Assembly (NCBI GenBank): GCA_037015955.1
Contig: CP143548.1
Location: 2,908,001 to 2,972,000 of the forward strand
Reading direction: 5' to 3'
DNA from: Lachnospiraceae bacterium JLR.KK008
GTDB lineage: Bacteria > Bacillota > Clostridia > Lachnospirales > Lachnospiraceae
DNA length: 64,000 bases
The notes under the pieces were generated by a model. The model searched no databases. It saw nothing but the letters and a program-made list of their open reading frames with translations, and had not been told where the DNA came from. How positions within the stretch are numbered: the first letter of the stretch is position 1; every line of letters begins with the position of its first letter. The translations under genes were made by a program, and so were the position numbers. Positions 8,531 through 16,919 of this stretch are shown here, piece after piece.

Positions 8531-8896
8531 ATGTTTATCAAGCATGAAAATGACGAAGAATACCGCTTCGGAGACAGCGGACCCAAATATCTGATGAAAG
8601 GTCCCCGTTCCAACTTTGCCCTCGTTCAGTTCCAGCCGGGACAACACTTTCAGGCACATTATCATCAGATTATGGAGGAGAACTTCTTTATTTTGAGTGG
8701 TAAAGTGGATATTGTCGTCGACGGCACGATCCATACCCTGACCGAAGGACAGTTGATCCATATTGATCCGCTGGAAGTTCATTATGTCGCCAATCCTTAT
8801 GATGAGCCTGTGAAAATGGTTTCCACTCTGGCTCCTTATCAGATACAGGATAAGACAGATGTCGAAAATCCGCCCTATGACCGCCTGAACAAATAA
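8531..8896 (+). CDS. Single-domain cupin at the end of the lsrRK operon
   Basis: A 121-residue protein of one cupin barrel. Both metal-binding cupin motifs are visible: motif 1 contains HYHQIMEENFFILSG (two His and a Glu) and motif 2 contains PLEVHYVAN (third His). No signal peptide is present, so it should be cytosolic. It starts 40 bp after lsrK (GAAAGGA upstream) and is followed by a terminator, so it belongs to the lsrR-lsrK transcript. Its substrate is unknown. It may process phospho-AI-2 or a downstream carbon compound, a role filled in enterics by the unrelated LsrG isomerase. That idea is inference only. Confidence 0.85.
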   Translation: MFIKHENDEEYRFGDSGPKYLMKGPRSNFALVQFQPGQHFQAHYHQIMEENFFILSGKVDIVVDGTIHTLTEGQLIHIDPLEVHYVANPYDEPVKMVSTLAPYQIQDKTDVENPPYDRLNK

Positions 8897-8942
8897 CTGT
8901 CTTCCGATCAGCATGTAAAGTTTTTGACTACGGCATGACAGC

Positions 8943-8981
8943 AAAGGGCCCTGCACAGATGATACGCGCAGGGTCCTTTTT
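8943..8981 (+). terminator. Intrinsic terminator of lsrRK-cupin
   Basis: A 12-bp stem (AAAGGGCCCTGC at 8943-8954 with GCAGGGTCCTTT at 8968-8979, one G-T pair) is followed by TT and CGTTTATTTT. It lies 47 bp after the cupin stop. It may also slow transcripts arriving from the opposite strand. Confidence 0.85.
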
Positions 8982-9062
8982 CGTTTATTTTATTACGTAT
9001 TTATATATATTGTCTTGATCATCCTCTGCTTTTCTCCGCAAATGATTCCACCCTGCGGTTCT

Positions 9063-10505
9063 TCAACAGCCGTTATGCAGAATCTCCACCGCTTCGCGCA
9101 ATGTCTGTACCTCTCCCACATTTCCCGGGAAAATGACGTAAGGAGTCTGCGGAAATTTGCTTTCTTCTCCTGTCTGCCATACCGGAATCCCCGGCCGGAT
9201 CTGGCCAAGTACATTGGCGCACTTAACGCACAGCGCCTTTGTTCCCACATCGCTGGAGGTGATTCCTCCTTTGACTATAACAAAAGAAGGGGTTACCTGT
9301 AAATTCCCCACCAATCGACGCACACCGTCGCTGATCCTCACACTGCGCAGCAACGCGCTCTCTTTTGTATCGTCCGCCACCGTCAGCAATGTCCGTTCTG
9401 TGAAGCAGACTGCCGTCCTGCCATCTTTTATGATCTGTTCCTCCTGTGCCACACATCTGGCAATCTCCCGGTCAAAAGCCTCTTCTCCCTCTAACACCAC
9501 ACTGGATTTGAATTCCACAGGCACAACATATTCCAGTTTCAGCAGTTCCTCCAACTGCGCCGTCGTCTTGGCCGTATGGCTGCCGACTACCACGATTCCT
9601 CCGTTCTCCGTATCCTTCCCGATCATTTCATCTCTCGTCAGAAGCGGCCGGTCCGTAATACCTCCCACAACTTTGACAAATCCGGCGGCTGTGCGGAACA
9701 TAAATTGTTTTCCTCTGTGCATCGCACGGTATAACGCAATACAAAATACTTTCACATCGCAATAGTCAATGGCATTGACACAGATCTTATTAAAATCCTC
9801 CGCCTGCATGAGCCGCTCTGTGATCTTGTCAATCTCTTTCCCGCGAATCATTTCCAGTGAAATACAGATCACATCCTCCGCCCGGTACGCCCCTTCCGTC
9901 TTTTCTTCGATATAGTCCGGAATCGAAGAATGCGTATAGCCGAATGTCTTGTCCCTGGCGAACTCTGTCTGCGCCGCCGGCACGAGTTCTTCCCCATATT
10001 TCACATAATGGATATTATCAACCGTGAAACGGCCTCCCTCTTTAAAAAAGGGCAACAGCACTTCTCCGTCTATCTTTCTGCCCGCTTTCTCCAGCCCCTC
10101 TTTTAAAAGCCGCGTTTCCAACGGATAATGTCCCCGCAAAGTGGAATCGCTCCTGGAAATAAACAGGTATGACCGGCCCGTTTCCTTCGCTGCCTGCTCC
10201 GCCGCCTCTATGATCTCGTGATGCACTCTCGTCGTCTCGTCCTCAGTCATCCCCCGGCTGTTCGTGAGAATATAAAACACTTTATCGGCGCCGGAGAATC
10301 CTTTCCTCAGGGACTCTGTCGTCCAGTCCGTATAGACTTGTATGTCATGCACTGTCTGCACCCCTGTAGGGTCGTCGTCCAGCACAACAAATTTTACCTC
10401 ATTTCGGGCAATCTCTTCCCCAAGCAGTGCATCCAGCTCCGCCTCATCCATTTGAGGATATTGATCCAATATACTGCAGCTTTGTTTTTCTTCCGTTGTC
10501 TTCAT
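9063..10505 (-). CDS. Four-carbon acid sugar kinase (DUF1537 family)
   Basis: Members of this family phosphorylate four-carbon sugar acids such as threonate and erythronate at the start of their catabolism. The 480-residue product has the N-terminal signature LDDDPTGVQTVHD, then FYILTNSRGM and SRSDSTLRGHYPLET. In the C-terminal nucleotide-binding domain are VKGGITSSDVG and VIFPGNVGE. ATG 10505 has GGAG six bases upstream; an ATG at 10520 would add five residues. It is the last gene of a minus-strand set with a GarR/LtnD-like dehydrogenase and an SDR. No partner aldolase or isomerase (OtnC/OtnI type) is in the window, so the exact substrate cannot be named. Confidence 0.83.
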   Translation of the reverse strand: MKTTEEKQSCSILDQYPQMDEAELDALLGEEIARNEVKFVVLDDDPTGVQTVHDIQVYTDWTTESLRKGFSGADKVFYILTNSRGMTEDETTRVHHEIIEAAEQAAKETGRSYLFISRSDSTLRGHYPLETRLLKEGLEKAGRKIDGEVLLPFFKEGGRFTVDNIHYVKYGEELVPAAQTEFARDKTFGYTHSSIPDYIEEKTEGAYRAEDVICISLEMIRGKEIDKITERLMQAEDFNKICVNAIDYCDVKVFCIALYRAMHRGKQFMFRTAAGFVKVVGGITDRPLLTRDEMIGKDTENGGIVVVGSHTAKTTAQLEELLKLEYVVPVEFKSSVVLEGEEAFDREIARCVAQEEQIIKDGRTAVCFTERTLLTVADDTKESALLRSVRISDGVRRLVGNLQVTPSFVIVKGGITSSDVGTKALCVKCANVLGQIRPGIPVWQTGEESKFPQTPYVIFPGNVGEVQTLREAVEILHNGC

Positions 10506-10553
10506 ATACGCTCCAAACATTCTTGTTATTGACCTCTGTCACTCTGCGGAAAA

Positions 10554-11447
10554 TCAAAGAGGCATCTCTGATTTCACTTCCACATCCGCCAGTTTCTCAA
10601 AATACTGTACAATCCCTGCATGATCTTCATCCATGTGACCGCCTACCTTCAGCGCCTGCATGATCTCAAACAATTCCGCTGTCAGCGGAAGCGGCACATC
10701 CAGATCATGCGCTGTGTTGATCACGTTTTTAATATCCTTATGGTTAATACTGATCTTACCACCCGGCACAAAATTTCTCGCACACATCATCGGCGCTTTG
10801 GCATCCAGCACTGCGCTTCCGGCAAGACCTCCCCGGATCGCCTGATATACCTTCATCGGATCGGCGCCCGCTTTGGTCGCCAGCACCAGAGCCTCCGACA
10901 CGGTCGCGATACCAAGATTTACAATAATCTGATTTGCCAGTTTCGTCACACTGCCGCTTCCGCTGCCGCCGATCAGCAGACTGCTGTTTCCGAGAATGGC
11001 AAACAAAGGCTGCAGCTTTGCAAAATCGGCCTCGTCGCCGCCACACATGATCGCAAGACTCCCTGCTATCGCCCCCGGCTCCCCGCCGCTGACAGGCGCA
11101 TCCACAAAACCGACGCCGATCTCCTTCAGTTTCTCATAACAGGTCCTGCTCTCTCCGGGCGTCACACTGGACATATCGCACACCAGTTTCCCGGCCGACA
11201 GCCCTTCTGCGACGCCGCCTTCCCCAAATAAAACATCCTGAACAATACCGCCGCTTGGAAGAATTGTCAATATGATGTCACATGTCTGCCCGATCTCTTT
11301 ATAGCTGCCTGTTTCCGCCCCAAGCTCCGTCAGCTCCTGCACCGCAGCTTTATTCAGATCGGAGACAACCAGCTGTACCTGTTCCTTCAATAAATTTTTT
11401 GCCATAGGCTTTCCCATAATACCAAGCCCGATAAACCCTACTTTCAT
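10554..11447 (-). CDS. 2-hydroxy-3-oxopropionate / 3-hydroxyisobutyrate-type dehydrogenase
   Basis: A 297-residue NAD(P)-dependent beta-hydroxyacid dehydrogenase. The Rossmann motif is at the start (GFIGLGIMGKPMAKNL). The substrate-binding segment is FVDAPVSGGEPGAIAGSLAI (about 117-136). The catalytic Lys lies in KLANQ. The C-terminal helical domain has NHKDIKNV. In related operons such enzymes (GarR, LtnD) oxidise or reduce sugar-acid intermediates next to a DUF1537 kinase, as here 33-48 bp downstream. Tartronate semialdehyde reductase and L-threonate dehydrogenase are both plausible; sequence reading alone cannot separate them. Confidence 0.83.
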   Translation of the reverse strand: MKVGFIGLGIMGKPMAKNLLKEQVQLVVSDLNKAAVQELTELGAETGSYKEIGQTCDIILTILPSGGIVQDVLFGEGGVAEGLSAGKLVCDMSSVTPGESRTCYEKLKEIGVGFVDAPVSGGEPGAIAGSLAIMCGGDEADFAKLQPLFAILGNSSLLIGGSGSGSVTKLANQIIVNLGIATVSEALVLATKAGADPMKVYQAIRGGLAGSAVLDAKAPMMCARNFVPGGKISINHKDIKNVINTAHDLDVPLPLTAELFEIMQALKVGGHMDEDHAGIVQYFEKLADVEVKSEMPL

Positions 11448-11512
11448 TCCTGTTCTCCTTGTATCATGTATTTAGGTTATTCTTCTGCCAATTCCCCGGA
11501 TGAGATTACCTC

Positions 11513-12313
11513 TCACGGCCTTAGACCCAGCCCGCCTTCCAGCGTAATCGTCTCCCCGGTCATATACTTAAAGTCATCCGAGACAAGCTGTACGCACACC
11601 CTGCCGATCTCTGTCTCCGGATCCCCCAGATGCCCCATCGGCGGCATATGTACATTTTTTTCATAGGCTTCCGGATATGCCTTTTGAAAGTTTTCCAACT
11701 GTGACGTCCATGCCAGTGGACAGATGACATTTACATTGATCCCATCTTTACCCCACTCATTGGCCGCCACACGGGAAATACCGCGAATCCCTTCCTTTGC
11801 CGCCGCATACGCGCATTGTCCCACATTGCCAAACAAACCGGCCCCGGAAGCAAAGTTAATCACAGACCCCTTACTCTCCTTCAGGTAAGGATAGCAGGCC
11901 TGCATATAATAAAAGACCGCATACAGTCCGGAATAAAGCGCCAGATCGAACTGCTCCGTCGTATGGTCCGCCAGAGACACCCCTGACGCAGATGCCTGTG
12001 CGCTGTTAATCAGCCCGTTGACACCGCCAAATGTTTCCACTGTCTGTCTCACTACCTGTTCCACTACCGCCCTGTTGTCTGCTCCGGCAGACACATCTGC
12101 CTGAATAGCCAATACCTTTACACCGTATTTCCGTTCCAGCTCTTCCCGGGCATCCTCGAGCTTCTTCCCGTTCCGTCCGGTAACGACGAGATTGGCTCCT
12201 TCTTTCGCAAAGGCTGTTGCGATTCCATAGCCGATCGAGCCACATCTCCCGTCACTTAAGACCGCACGTCCTCCGCCTGTCACAATGATCGTTTTTCCGT
12301 CAAGCTGTCCCAT
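11513..12313 (-). CDS. SDR-family oxidoreductase
   Basis: A 266-residue short-chain dehydrogenase/reductase. The nucleotide-binding glycine motif is stretched: TGGGRAVLSDGRCGSIGYG replaces the compact TGxxxGIG. The usual NNAG is NSAQ. Catalytic Ser and Tyr-x3-Lys are present (SGAGLFGNVGQCAYAAAK), and the C-terminal TGETITLEGG is normal. ATG 12313 has a strong AGGAGGTG and is preferred over an upstream ATG at 12361. It lies 11 bp after the GNAT stop and 65 bp before the dehydrogenase, implying co-transcription. The substrate is unknown. Confidence 0.85.
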   Translation of the reverse strand: MGQLDGKTIIVTGGGRAVLSDGRCGSIGYGIATAFAKEGANLVVTGRNGKKLEDAREELERKYGVKVLAIQADVSAGADNRAVVEQVVRQTVETFGGVNGLINSAQASASGVSLADHTTEQFDLALYSGLYAVFYYMQACYPYLKESKGSVINFASGAGLFGNVGQCAYAAAKEGIRGISRVAANEWGKDGINVNVICPLAWTSQLENFQKAYPEAYEKNVHMPPMGHLGDPETEIGRVCVQLVSDDFKYMTGETITLEGGLGLRP

Positions 12314-12324
12314 AACAGCACCTC

Positions 12325-12753
12325 CTATTCCGTTGCTTTCCAAACCATGCCATACTCCCACTCTGATGTCTGCGCATCCATATACTCTGCCTCAATCAGA
12401 AATCCTCTGTTACTGTAAAAGTCAATCGCCGATGTGTTTCTCCTGTAAACTCTCAGCTTCAGTCTTTTTCTGTCTTTTTGAACAGTTCGAAGCAATTCAC
12501 TGCCAATTCCTTTTGCTCTTGCCGTCTTATCTACAAAAATACCGGCAATATAATCTCCGGTCATTCCGATAAAACCATCAACCACCTGCCCGTTTTCCGA
12601 TACCCAGACTTCCGCCCCCGGAATCATTTTCTTAACTGCGTCATAATTGTCCAGCCAATATTCAGACGCAATAAAAGTGTGCGCTTCCAGGTTCGCATTG
12701 AGCCAAATCGACATAACAGCGTCTACATCGTCATCCCTGAATCTCCGAATCAT
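12325..12753 (-). CDS. GNAT-family N-acetyltransferase
   Basis: A 142-residue acetyltransferase. The acetyl-CoA loop is ARAKGIGSELLRTVQ (about 77-91), preceded by the strand IAGIFVDKTA and followed by RRNTSAIDFYSNRGF, the usual GNAT motif B. It is similar in size to YjaB-type proteins. The gene opens the minus-strand set and is followed 11 bp later by the SDR gene. A promoter candidate lies at 12803-12832. The acceptor is not predictable from sequence. Confidence 0.85.
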   Translation of the reverse strand: MIRRFRDDDVDAVMSIWLNANLEAHTFIASEYWLDNYDAVKKMIPGAEVWVSENGQVVDGFIGMTGDYIAGIFVDKTARAKGIGSELLRTVQKDRKRLKLRVYRRNTSAIDFYSNRGFLIEAEYMDAQTSEWEYGMVWKATE

Positions 12754-12802
12754 TGATCCTCTCCATGTGATTTGTCAGAATTTTGGATTAAGTGACAGCC
12801 CT

Positions 12803-12832
12803 ATTATAACAGACCTCTACCCATGCCATCAA
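12803..12832 (-). promoter_or_regulatory. Promoter candidate for the GNAT-SDR-dehydrogenase-kinase set
   Basis: On the minus strand TTGATG (12827-12832) and a perfect TATAAT (12803-12808) are separated by 18 bp, about 50 bp upstream of the GNAT start. Confidence 0.6.
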
Positions 12833-12883
12833 CATCATTATCTTTCTTTCGGATGGCAGTACTTTCAAGTTTGTTGTCCCTTT

Positions 12884-13300
12884 CTAATTTTGCTGTACGC
12901 CCTTCTTTTCTCTGTAATCCCGGACAAACAGAGAAGACAGGATTGTCAGCGCCTCAATGTCCAGATGCAGCAATGCCCCGATTTTCTTCAGATCCTGAGC
13001 CGCTACGCTGCCATAATTGCCAATCCCCGCATTGTTGATCCATGTCTCTGTCTCATAACCTTTCAATCCCTCATAGAACCGATACACATTTTCCGGAACA
13101 GACAGATCAAGGCTGCGGATGACAACATCCAGCGCCGGATGTTCCTTCAGGATCTCCTTTCTCAGCAGTTCAAGTTTCCCCCTGCGCCTTGCTGCTATGA
13201 CCAGATTCTTTCCCCGCCCCGCAAACGCCTTAGCCGTGTCATAACCAATGCCGGAGTTTGCCCCTGTAATGACCGTATACTTCCTCATTTTCCGTACCAT
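12884..13300 (-). pseudogene. Truncated SDR oxidoreductase
   Basis: The first 125 or so residues are a normal short-chain dehydrogenase N-terminus: TGANSGIGYDTAKAF and WINNAGIGNYG. It then stops after VRDYREKKGVQQN, well before the catalytic Ser and Tyr-x3-Lys, where the family runs to about 250 residues. None of the three frames downstream continues an SDR, so the 3' part was deleted rather than only frameshifted. The start at 13300 has GGAGGGG upstream. It faces the MerR gene at 13476 with a MerR-type promoter between, so it was probably the MerR target. Confidence 0.75.
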
Positions 13301-13423
13301 TCAACCCCTCCTTCGACTTCTGCATACAATGAACCAGTCAGATTCGCGGCCTCTTCTCGCGCAAATGTACCGGAAATCATCACCCCGTCGCTTGCATCAG
13401 AACTGCCGACTTGTTATAATTCA

Positions 13424-13454
13424 ACCATACAATGTAGAGTAAACTCTATGTCAA
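13424..13454 (-). promoter_or_regulatory. MerR-type promoter with 19-bp spacer and internal palindrome
   Basis: TTGACA (13449-13454, minus strand) and TATGGT (13424-13429) are separated by 19 bp. The spacer contains the perfect palindrome TAGAGT-AA-ACTCTA (13435-13448). An over-long spacer with a centred dyad is the signature of promoters untwisted by MerR activators. It reads into the truncated SDR gene. Confidence 0.85.
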
Positions 13455-13475
13455 GAAAATTGAGGTGACTTTTTT

Positions 13476-13868
13476 GTGGAATATTGTATCGGAGAATTTT
13501 CCTTACTGACAGGTCTGGGCATCCATACGCTTCGTTACTATGAACGCGAGGGATTGATTACGCCAGAAAGAAATTCCGCCAACCGCCGCCGCTATTCTGA
13601 CAAAGACCGTACATGGATCGAATTTATCAAACGCCTGAAAGACACAGGTATGCCCATCAGAGAAATCAGGCATTATGCTCAACTCCGGGCCAGCGGCGAT
13701 TCTACTCTTACCGAAAGGCTGGAAATGCTCATACAGCACCGGCAAATTCTCAATGAACAGATCGCACTGCTGCAGACACATAAGAGAAAACTGGATGAGA
13801 AAATCGAATCTTACAGAAGGGAGTATCAAGACGAAGTATCGAAAGCTGTCACAGGGAAAGGAAGATGA
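13476..13868 (+). CDS. MerR-family transcriptional regulator
   Basis: A 130-residue MerR protein. The N-terminal winged helix is FSLLTGLGIHTLRYYEREGL, followed by RRRYSDKDRTWIEFIKRLKD, and a C-terminal coiled coil spans about residues 80-118. No Cys-based metal site is evident, which suggests an organic or electrophile signal as in AdhR/YyaN-like regulators. The start is GTG with GAGGTGA seven bases upstream. The divergent 19-bp-spacer promoter is its likely target. Confidence 0.88.
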   Translation: MEYCIGEFSLLTGLGIHTLRYYEREGLITPERNSANRRRYSDKDRTWIEFIKRLKDTGMPIREIRHYAQLRASGDSTLTERLEMLIQHRQILNEQIALLQTHKRKLDEKIESYRREYQDEVSKAVTGKGR

Positions 13869-13875
13869 GGTCATC

Positions 13876-14048
13876 ATGGAATTAGGAAGAAAACATCGGT
13901 TTGACATCGGGAAAAGCTGCAACGCCCTGTCAAATGTTTCAAATACCAGCCTGTTATCATTTCTTGCACTGACACCATAAGCTACGGGATACCTGTCTGC
14001 CGTATCATCAGGTTTTGAGTATGTATATTTTTTCTTCTTGCTGATCAC
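13876..14048. pseudogene. Interrupted ORF and IS3-family transposase scrap
   Basis: A gene starts on the plus strand at 13876 just after the MerR stop (MELGRKHRFDIG), but from about 13905 the DNA encodes something else on the minus strand. That piece, 14048 to about 13905, reads ADRYPVAYGVSARNDNRLVF and then ETFDRAL. It resembles the catalytic-core segment of IS3/IS150-type transposases (…NDNxLVFxTFD…). So the plus-strand gene was cut by an insertion that later decayed. The IS3 match is from memory of the family. Confidence 0.5.
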
Positions 14049-14169
14049 CGAATATGTTCCCAGCTTTTCATGATTCTATGGACTCTGTTTTTACAAGAGT
14101 TAAGGAGCTAAAAGTTCATTTAACTACTGAAAATCAACACAAAAAGGAGCTGATTCTTATGAGCTCTAA

Positions 14170-14623
14170 AAAGGCTTTTGCGATTACAGCTGTGACTATA
14201 CCCTCGTTTTGCAAGACTTCTGCATCGTTGAATTGCAGGAACGCATCCAGTTTGGGAGCCCAGTCTGCCATCGTCATGGGAATATGCCGCCGTGCCTGTC
14301 GTGTAGCGTAATCCAGATACATAGTAACAATTTCGTTAAGCTCCTGTATTTCACCCTTAGATAAGTAATTTTTTTGCAATCGACACATCTGCTCTGACAG
14401 TTTTCCCATCAGGTGCATTACGCCATGATGTCAATCCCATATGTTCTTTTGTATGGTCTGCTCTTGCTACAATGACTTCTGCTGCGATATTTCCGTGAAC
14501 GGCATCGTGCATCTTATTCTGTACTGCCGCAAGGAAATCTTTCGTAATTTGGCTATCAAGGGAATAATCAACAGCAGTAGTATAGCTGTCTGTAATCTTT
14601 TGATAGAAACGGCGCCGTGATCC
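14170..14623 (-). pseudogene. RhuM-family protein remnant
   Basis: Two adjacent reading frames together resemble the C-terminal half of RhuM-family proteins, which are common in mobile elements. The first contains RRRFYQKITD, VHGNIAAEVIVARADHTKEH and APDGKTVRADVSIAK. After a frameshift near 14370 the second contains NYLSKGEIQELNEIVTMYL and IPMTMADWAPKLDAFLQFND. The N-terminal half is missing and the C-terminus is cut near 14170. On the plus strand just past that point a stray AAAAAGGAG plus ATGAGC hints at another severed gene start at 14160. Confidence 0.72.
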
Positions 14624-14639
14624 TGCACACGGACTCATC

Positions 14640-14816
14640 AAGCAGCGCAATACGATAAGTTGGTGCAATACCGCCCAAGGCTGTCATTCCTTCCTGCATC
14701 GCATATCGCCGCCTGTACCTCCGTCACTTCCTCCATGCCCTGCATCCACGACAACACAAAACCCTTGGGCATTATTTTCTGTTGAAGTAACAGGAGCAAC
14801 ATCGTTGCCTGCGTTT
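14640..14816 (-). pseudogene. Fragment with an amidase-like motif
   Basis: One minus-strand frame reads GFCVVVDAGHGGSDGGTGGD, the N-terminal strand and Zn-ligand region of N-acetylmuramoyl-L-alanine amidases. It breaks off within about 20 codons. Another frame then reads MTALGGIAPTYRIALLDES, which I do not recognise. The pieces are joined out of frame between RhuM debris and the ABC operon, so nothing here is likely functional. Confidence 0.4.
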
Positions 14817-15685
14817 CTATCTGCATATATCCGTGTATTTATTTACCTTTTCATCTTCACCCGTCAGGGCATCGCTCATAACAATATCCCCTGCAAAAAA
14901 ATCTGTTCCAAGCAGAAATGGCAGCGGCAGACGGTAAATGCTGGTTTTCGATAAGCCTATATAGGGAATAATCACGGACACCGCACCTGTCAGCAGGGTG
15001 ACCGCATATTTTTTTGCCAAAACGGAAATAAACATCAGGAGTATCGCAAGAAACACACCGCCAAACATCCGGAGCAGCCCTATAGATACATATCCCTCCA
15101 ATAGCGACATACCCTTGCTGCTGTCTGCAAAGTAACGGATACTCTGAATCGGATAATCCCCATCCGGCAGCTGTACTCAGAACAGAAAACAGGCGTAACA
15201 ATCAGCAAAATGCCAAGGTAGAGAATGAAATGAAGCGTACCTTTGCCAAGAAGCCCCATCCATCCGTTTGTCTGGAGAAAACAGCGGTTCCCCGCATTTT
15301 CGCAGATATAGAGATATTGCTGATAGATAACCTCAAATCCATTTTGACGCTCCAGAATCTTCTCTATTTCCCGGCTCCCTTTTTTATATTCACTTTCACT
15401 GATCTTCCCATCATAGTAGTTCTCCAAAAGGCTGTTCTGCCTCTCCTTAGCTTTTGCAATCCTCTCCGCCTCCTGCTCCAGATAAAGGGAAGATTCCTCG
15501 GTGCAGTATCCTTTTACCTTTTCCAGATACCATTCATATTCATTTTTATACTGCTCCATCGCTATGTCTAAAGGGTTGTCGGACAAGGCAAGCCAGACCG
15601 TGCCAAAGAGCAGGACAAGGGCAATATAGAACAGCCCCCTTTGCCAGAGCATAATCTTTTTTACTTCGTACACAAATCCAGACAT
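14817..15685 (-). pseudogene. ABC-2 type permease, frameshifted
   Basis: The last gene of a five-gene ABC/lipoprotein operon. The ATG at 15685 has AGGAGG upstream and overlaps the end of the preceding permease gene. The N-terminal frame gives one membrane helix, a charged extracellular segment with Cys residues, and a second helix ending in VTPVFCSEYSCRMG. Near 15160-15185 the frame shifts. Another frame resumes with IQSIRYFADSSKGMSLLEG and three further helices (for example MFGGVFLAILLMFISVLAKK), ending at 14817. One indel explains this; a sequencing error is possible. Confidence 0.7.
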
Positions 15686-16902
15686 TTTATCCTCCTTTCC
15701 CGGCAATAAGAGTTCCTTTTAGAAAGCATCATCATTGCCGTTATGGAAACCACCCCTACGGTTATGGCAAAAATAATTGCTGCCTGGAAACTCTGTACCG
15801 GATATCCTGCAAAACCAATAAACTCGGTCTTGCCAAATAGTATGCGGTTAGCAAGCAGCGAATACGGATTTACGATTTTGAGCCAGGTATTACTGAAACA
15901 GCTCTGTGACGCACCTGTAATAATGAAACACAGGGCTGCTCCGAAATCAGCGACAAACAGAACAAGGACACTGTGCCCAAACAAGGAAATCAATAGAAAC
16001 ACCATGCTCATCGTCCATACGCCCACTGCCCTTATCACTGCGGACAGAATCGCATATTGCCATAAATTACAGTTTACCGCAGCCGTGCTGAAATTGCTGA
16101 CAGCATACAGCGGAAGATCCCCTCCTTCTGCCGTTCCGAAGAAATACGCAAAACCAATATAATCCACAGCAGAAAACCATATGGCCACACTGATCACAAA
16201 CAAAGAAGCCGCAGCAATTTTAGCAAATGTGGTCTTTTTACCGCCGCCCGGATTTGTCAGCAGCAGCATATCCATCTGTGTTTCCTTTTCGCAGACAAAG
16301 ATACTGACAACCCCGTACAGACAAAGAAATAAAACCAATATGCCCGAAAAATCATAGTTCAGATAATAGTTATACATCTCCTCATAGGCAAAGGCTTTTA
16401 TGCTCCGCTCGGAATAAAGGTTATAGATCACACTGTTTTTACGTGCTTCTACAGTCTGCCCCCGTTCTTTGTAAACAGTGGCATTTTCCTTTGCCCTCTC
16501 TGCTACTTGAAGCGCATAAGTCCGATAATGATAGAAATATTCCATAGGCTCCACATAGTATTTTTCCAGGATATTCCGGTCACCGTATATATTCCCCGTC
16601 ATCATATCCGGATTGTCTTTGGCTGTGCTTGCTGTCATATCAGCCGTAGCGTCTGCTAACGGCTGATATATGGAAAGAAGATGATTGATTTTTTCAGCAG
16701 TGATCTCCCCTCTGTAATCCTCATAAAGCTGCCAATACACGCTGTTCCAACTGTGGCTGTCATTTCCGTCCGCCAGGTAGGAATACAAGTGGAATTCGCT
16801 GTTTATTTTGAACAGGTTCATTACACTGAACAATATGAGTACAACAAGTATTGACCGCTTGCAGAATAATTTGTAAAATTCATATTTGATTAAGCGTGTC
16901 AT
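15661..16902 (-). CDS. ABC-2 type transporter permease
   Basis: A 413-residue membrane protein of ABC-2 exporter type. It has one N-terminal helix (about 18-30), a large extracellular domain (about 35-185) and roughly five C-terminal helices. It starts 17 bp after the ATPase gene and its end overlaps the next permease start, so the three form one transport unit. What is exported is not evident; two lipoprotein genes precede it in the same operon. Confidence 0.8.
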   Translation of the reverse strand: MTRLIKYEFYKLFCKRSILVVLILFSVMNLFKINSEFHLYSYLADGNDSHSWNSVYWQLYEDYRGEITAEKINHLLSIYQPLADATADMTASTAKDNPDMMTGNIYGDRNILEKYYVEPMEYFYHYRTYALQVAERAKENATVYKERGQTVEARKNSVIYNLYSERSIKAFAYEEMYNYYLNYDFSGILVLFLCLYGVVSIFVCEKETQMDMLLLTNPGGGKKTTFAKIAAASLFVISVAIWFSAVDYIGFAYFFGTAEGGDLPLYAVSNFSTAAVNCNLWQYAILSAVIRAVGVWTMSMVFLLISLFGHSVLVLFVADFGAALCFIITGASQSCFSNTWLKIVNPYSLLANRILFGKTEFIGFAGYPVQSFQAAIIFAITVGVVSITAMMMLSKRNSYCRERRIKCLDLCTK

Positions 16903-16919
16903 GTTATCTCTCCCTTAAC

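Noticed and set aside
12884-13300. Truncated SDR as a simple frameshift
   Set aside because: None of the three frames downstream carries the rest of an SDR, so the 3' part is absent rather than shifted.
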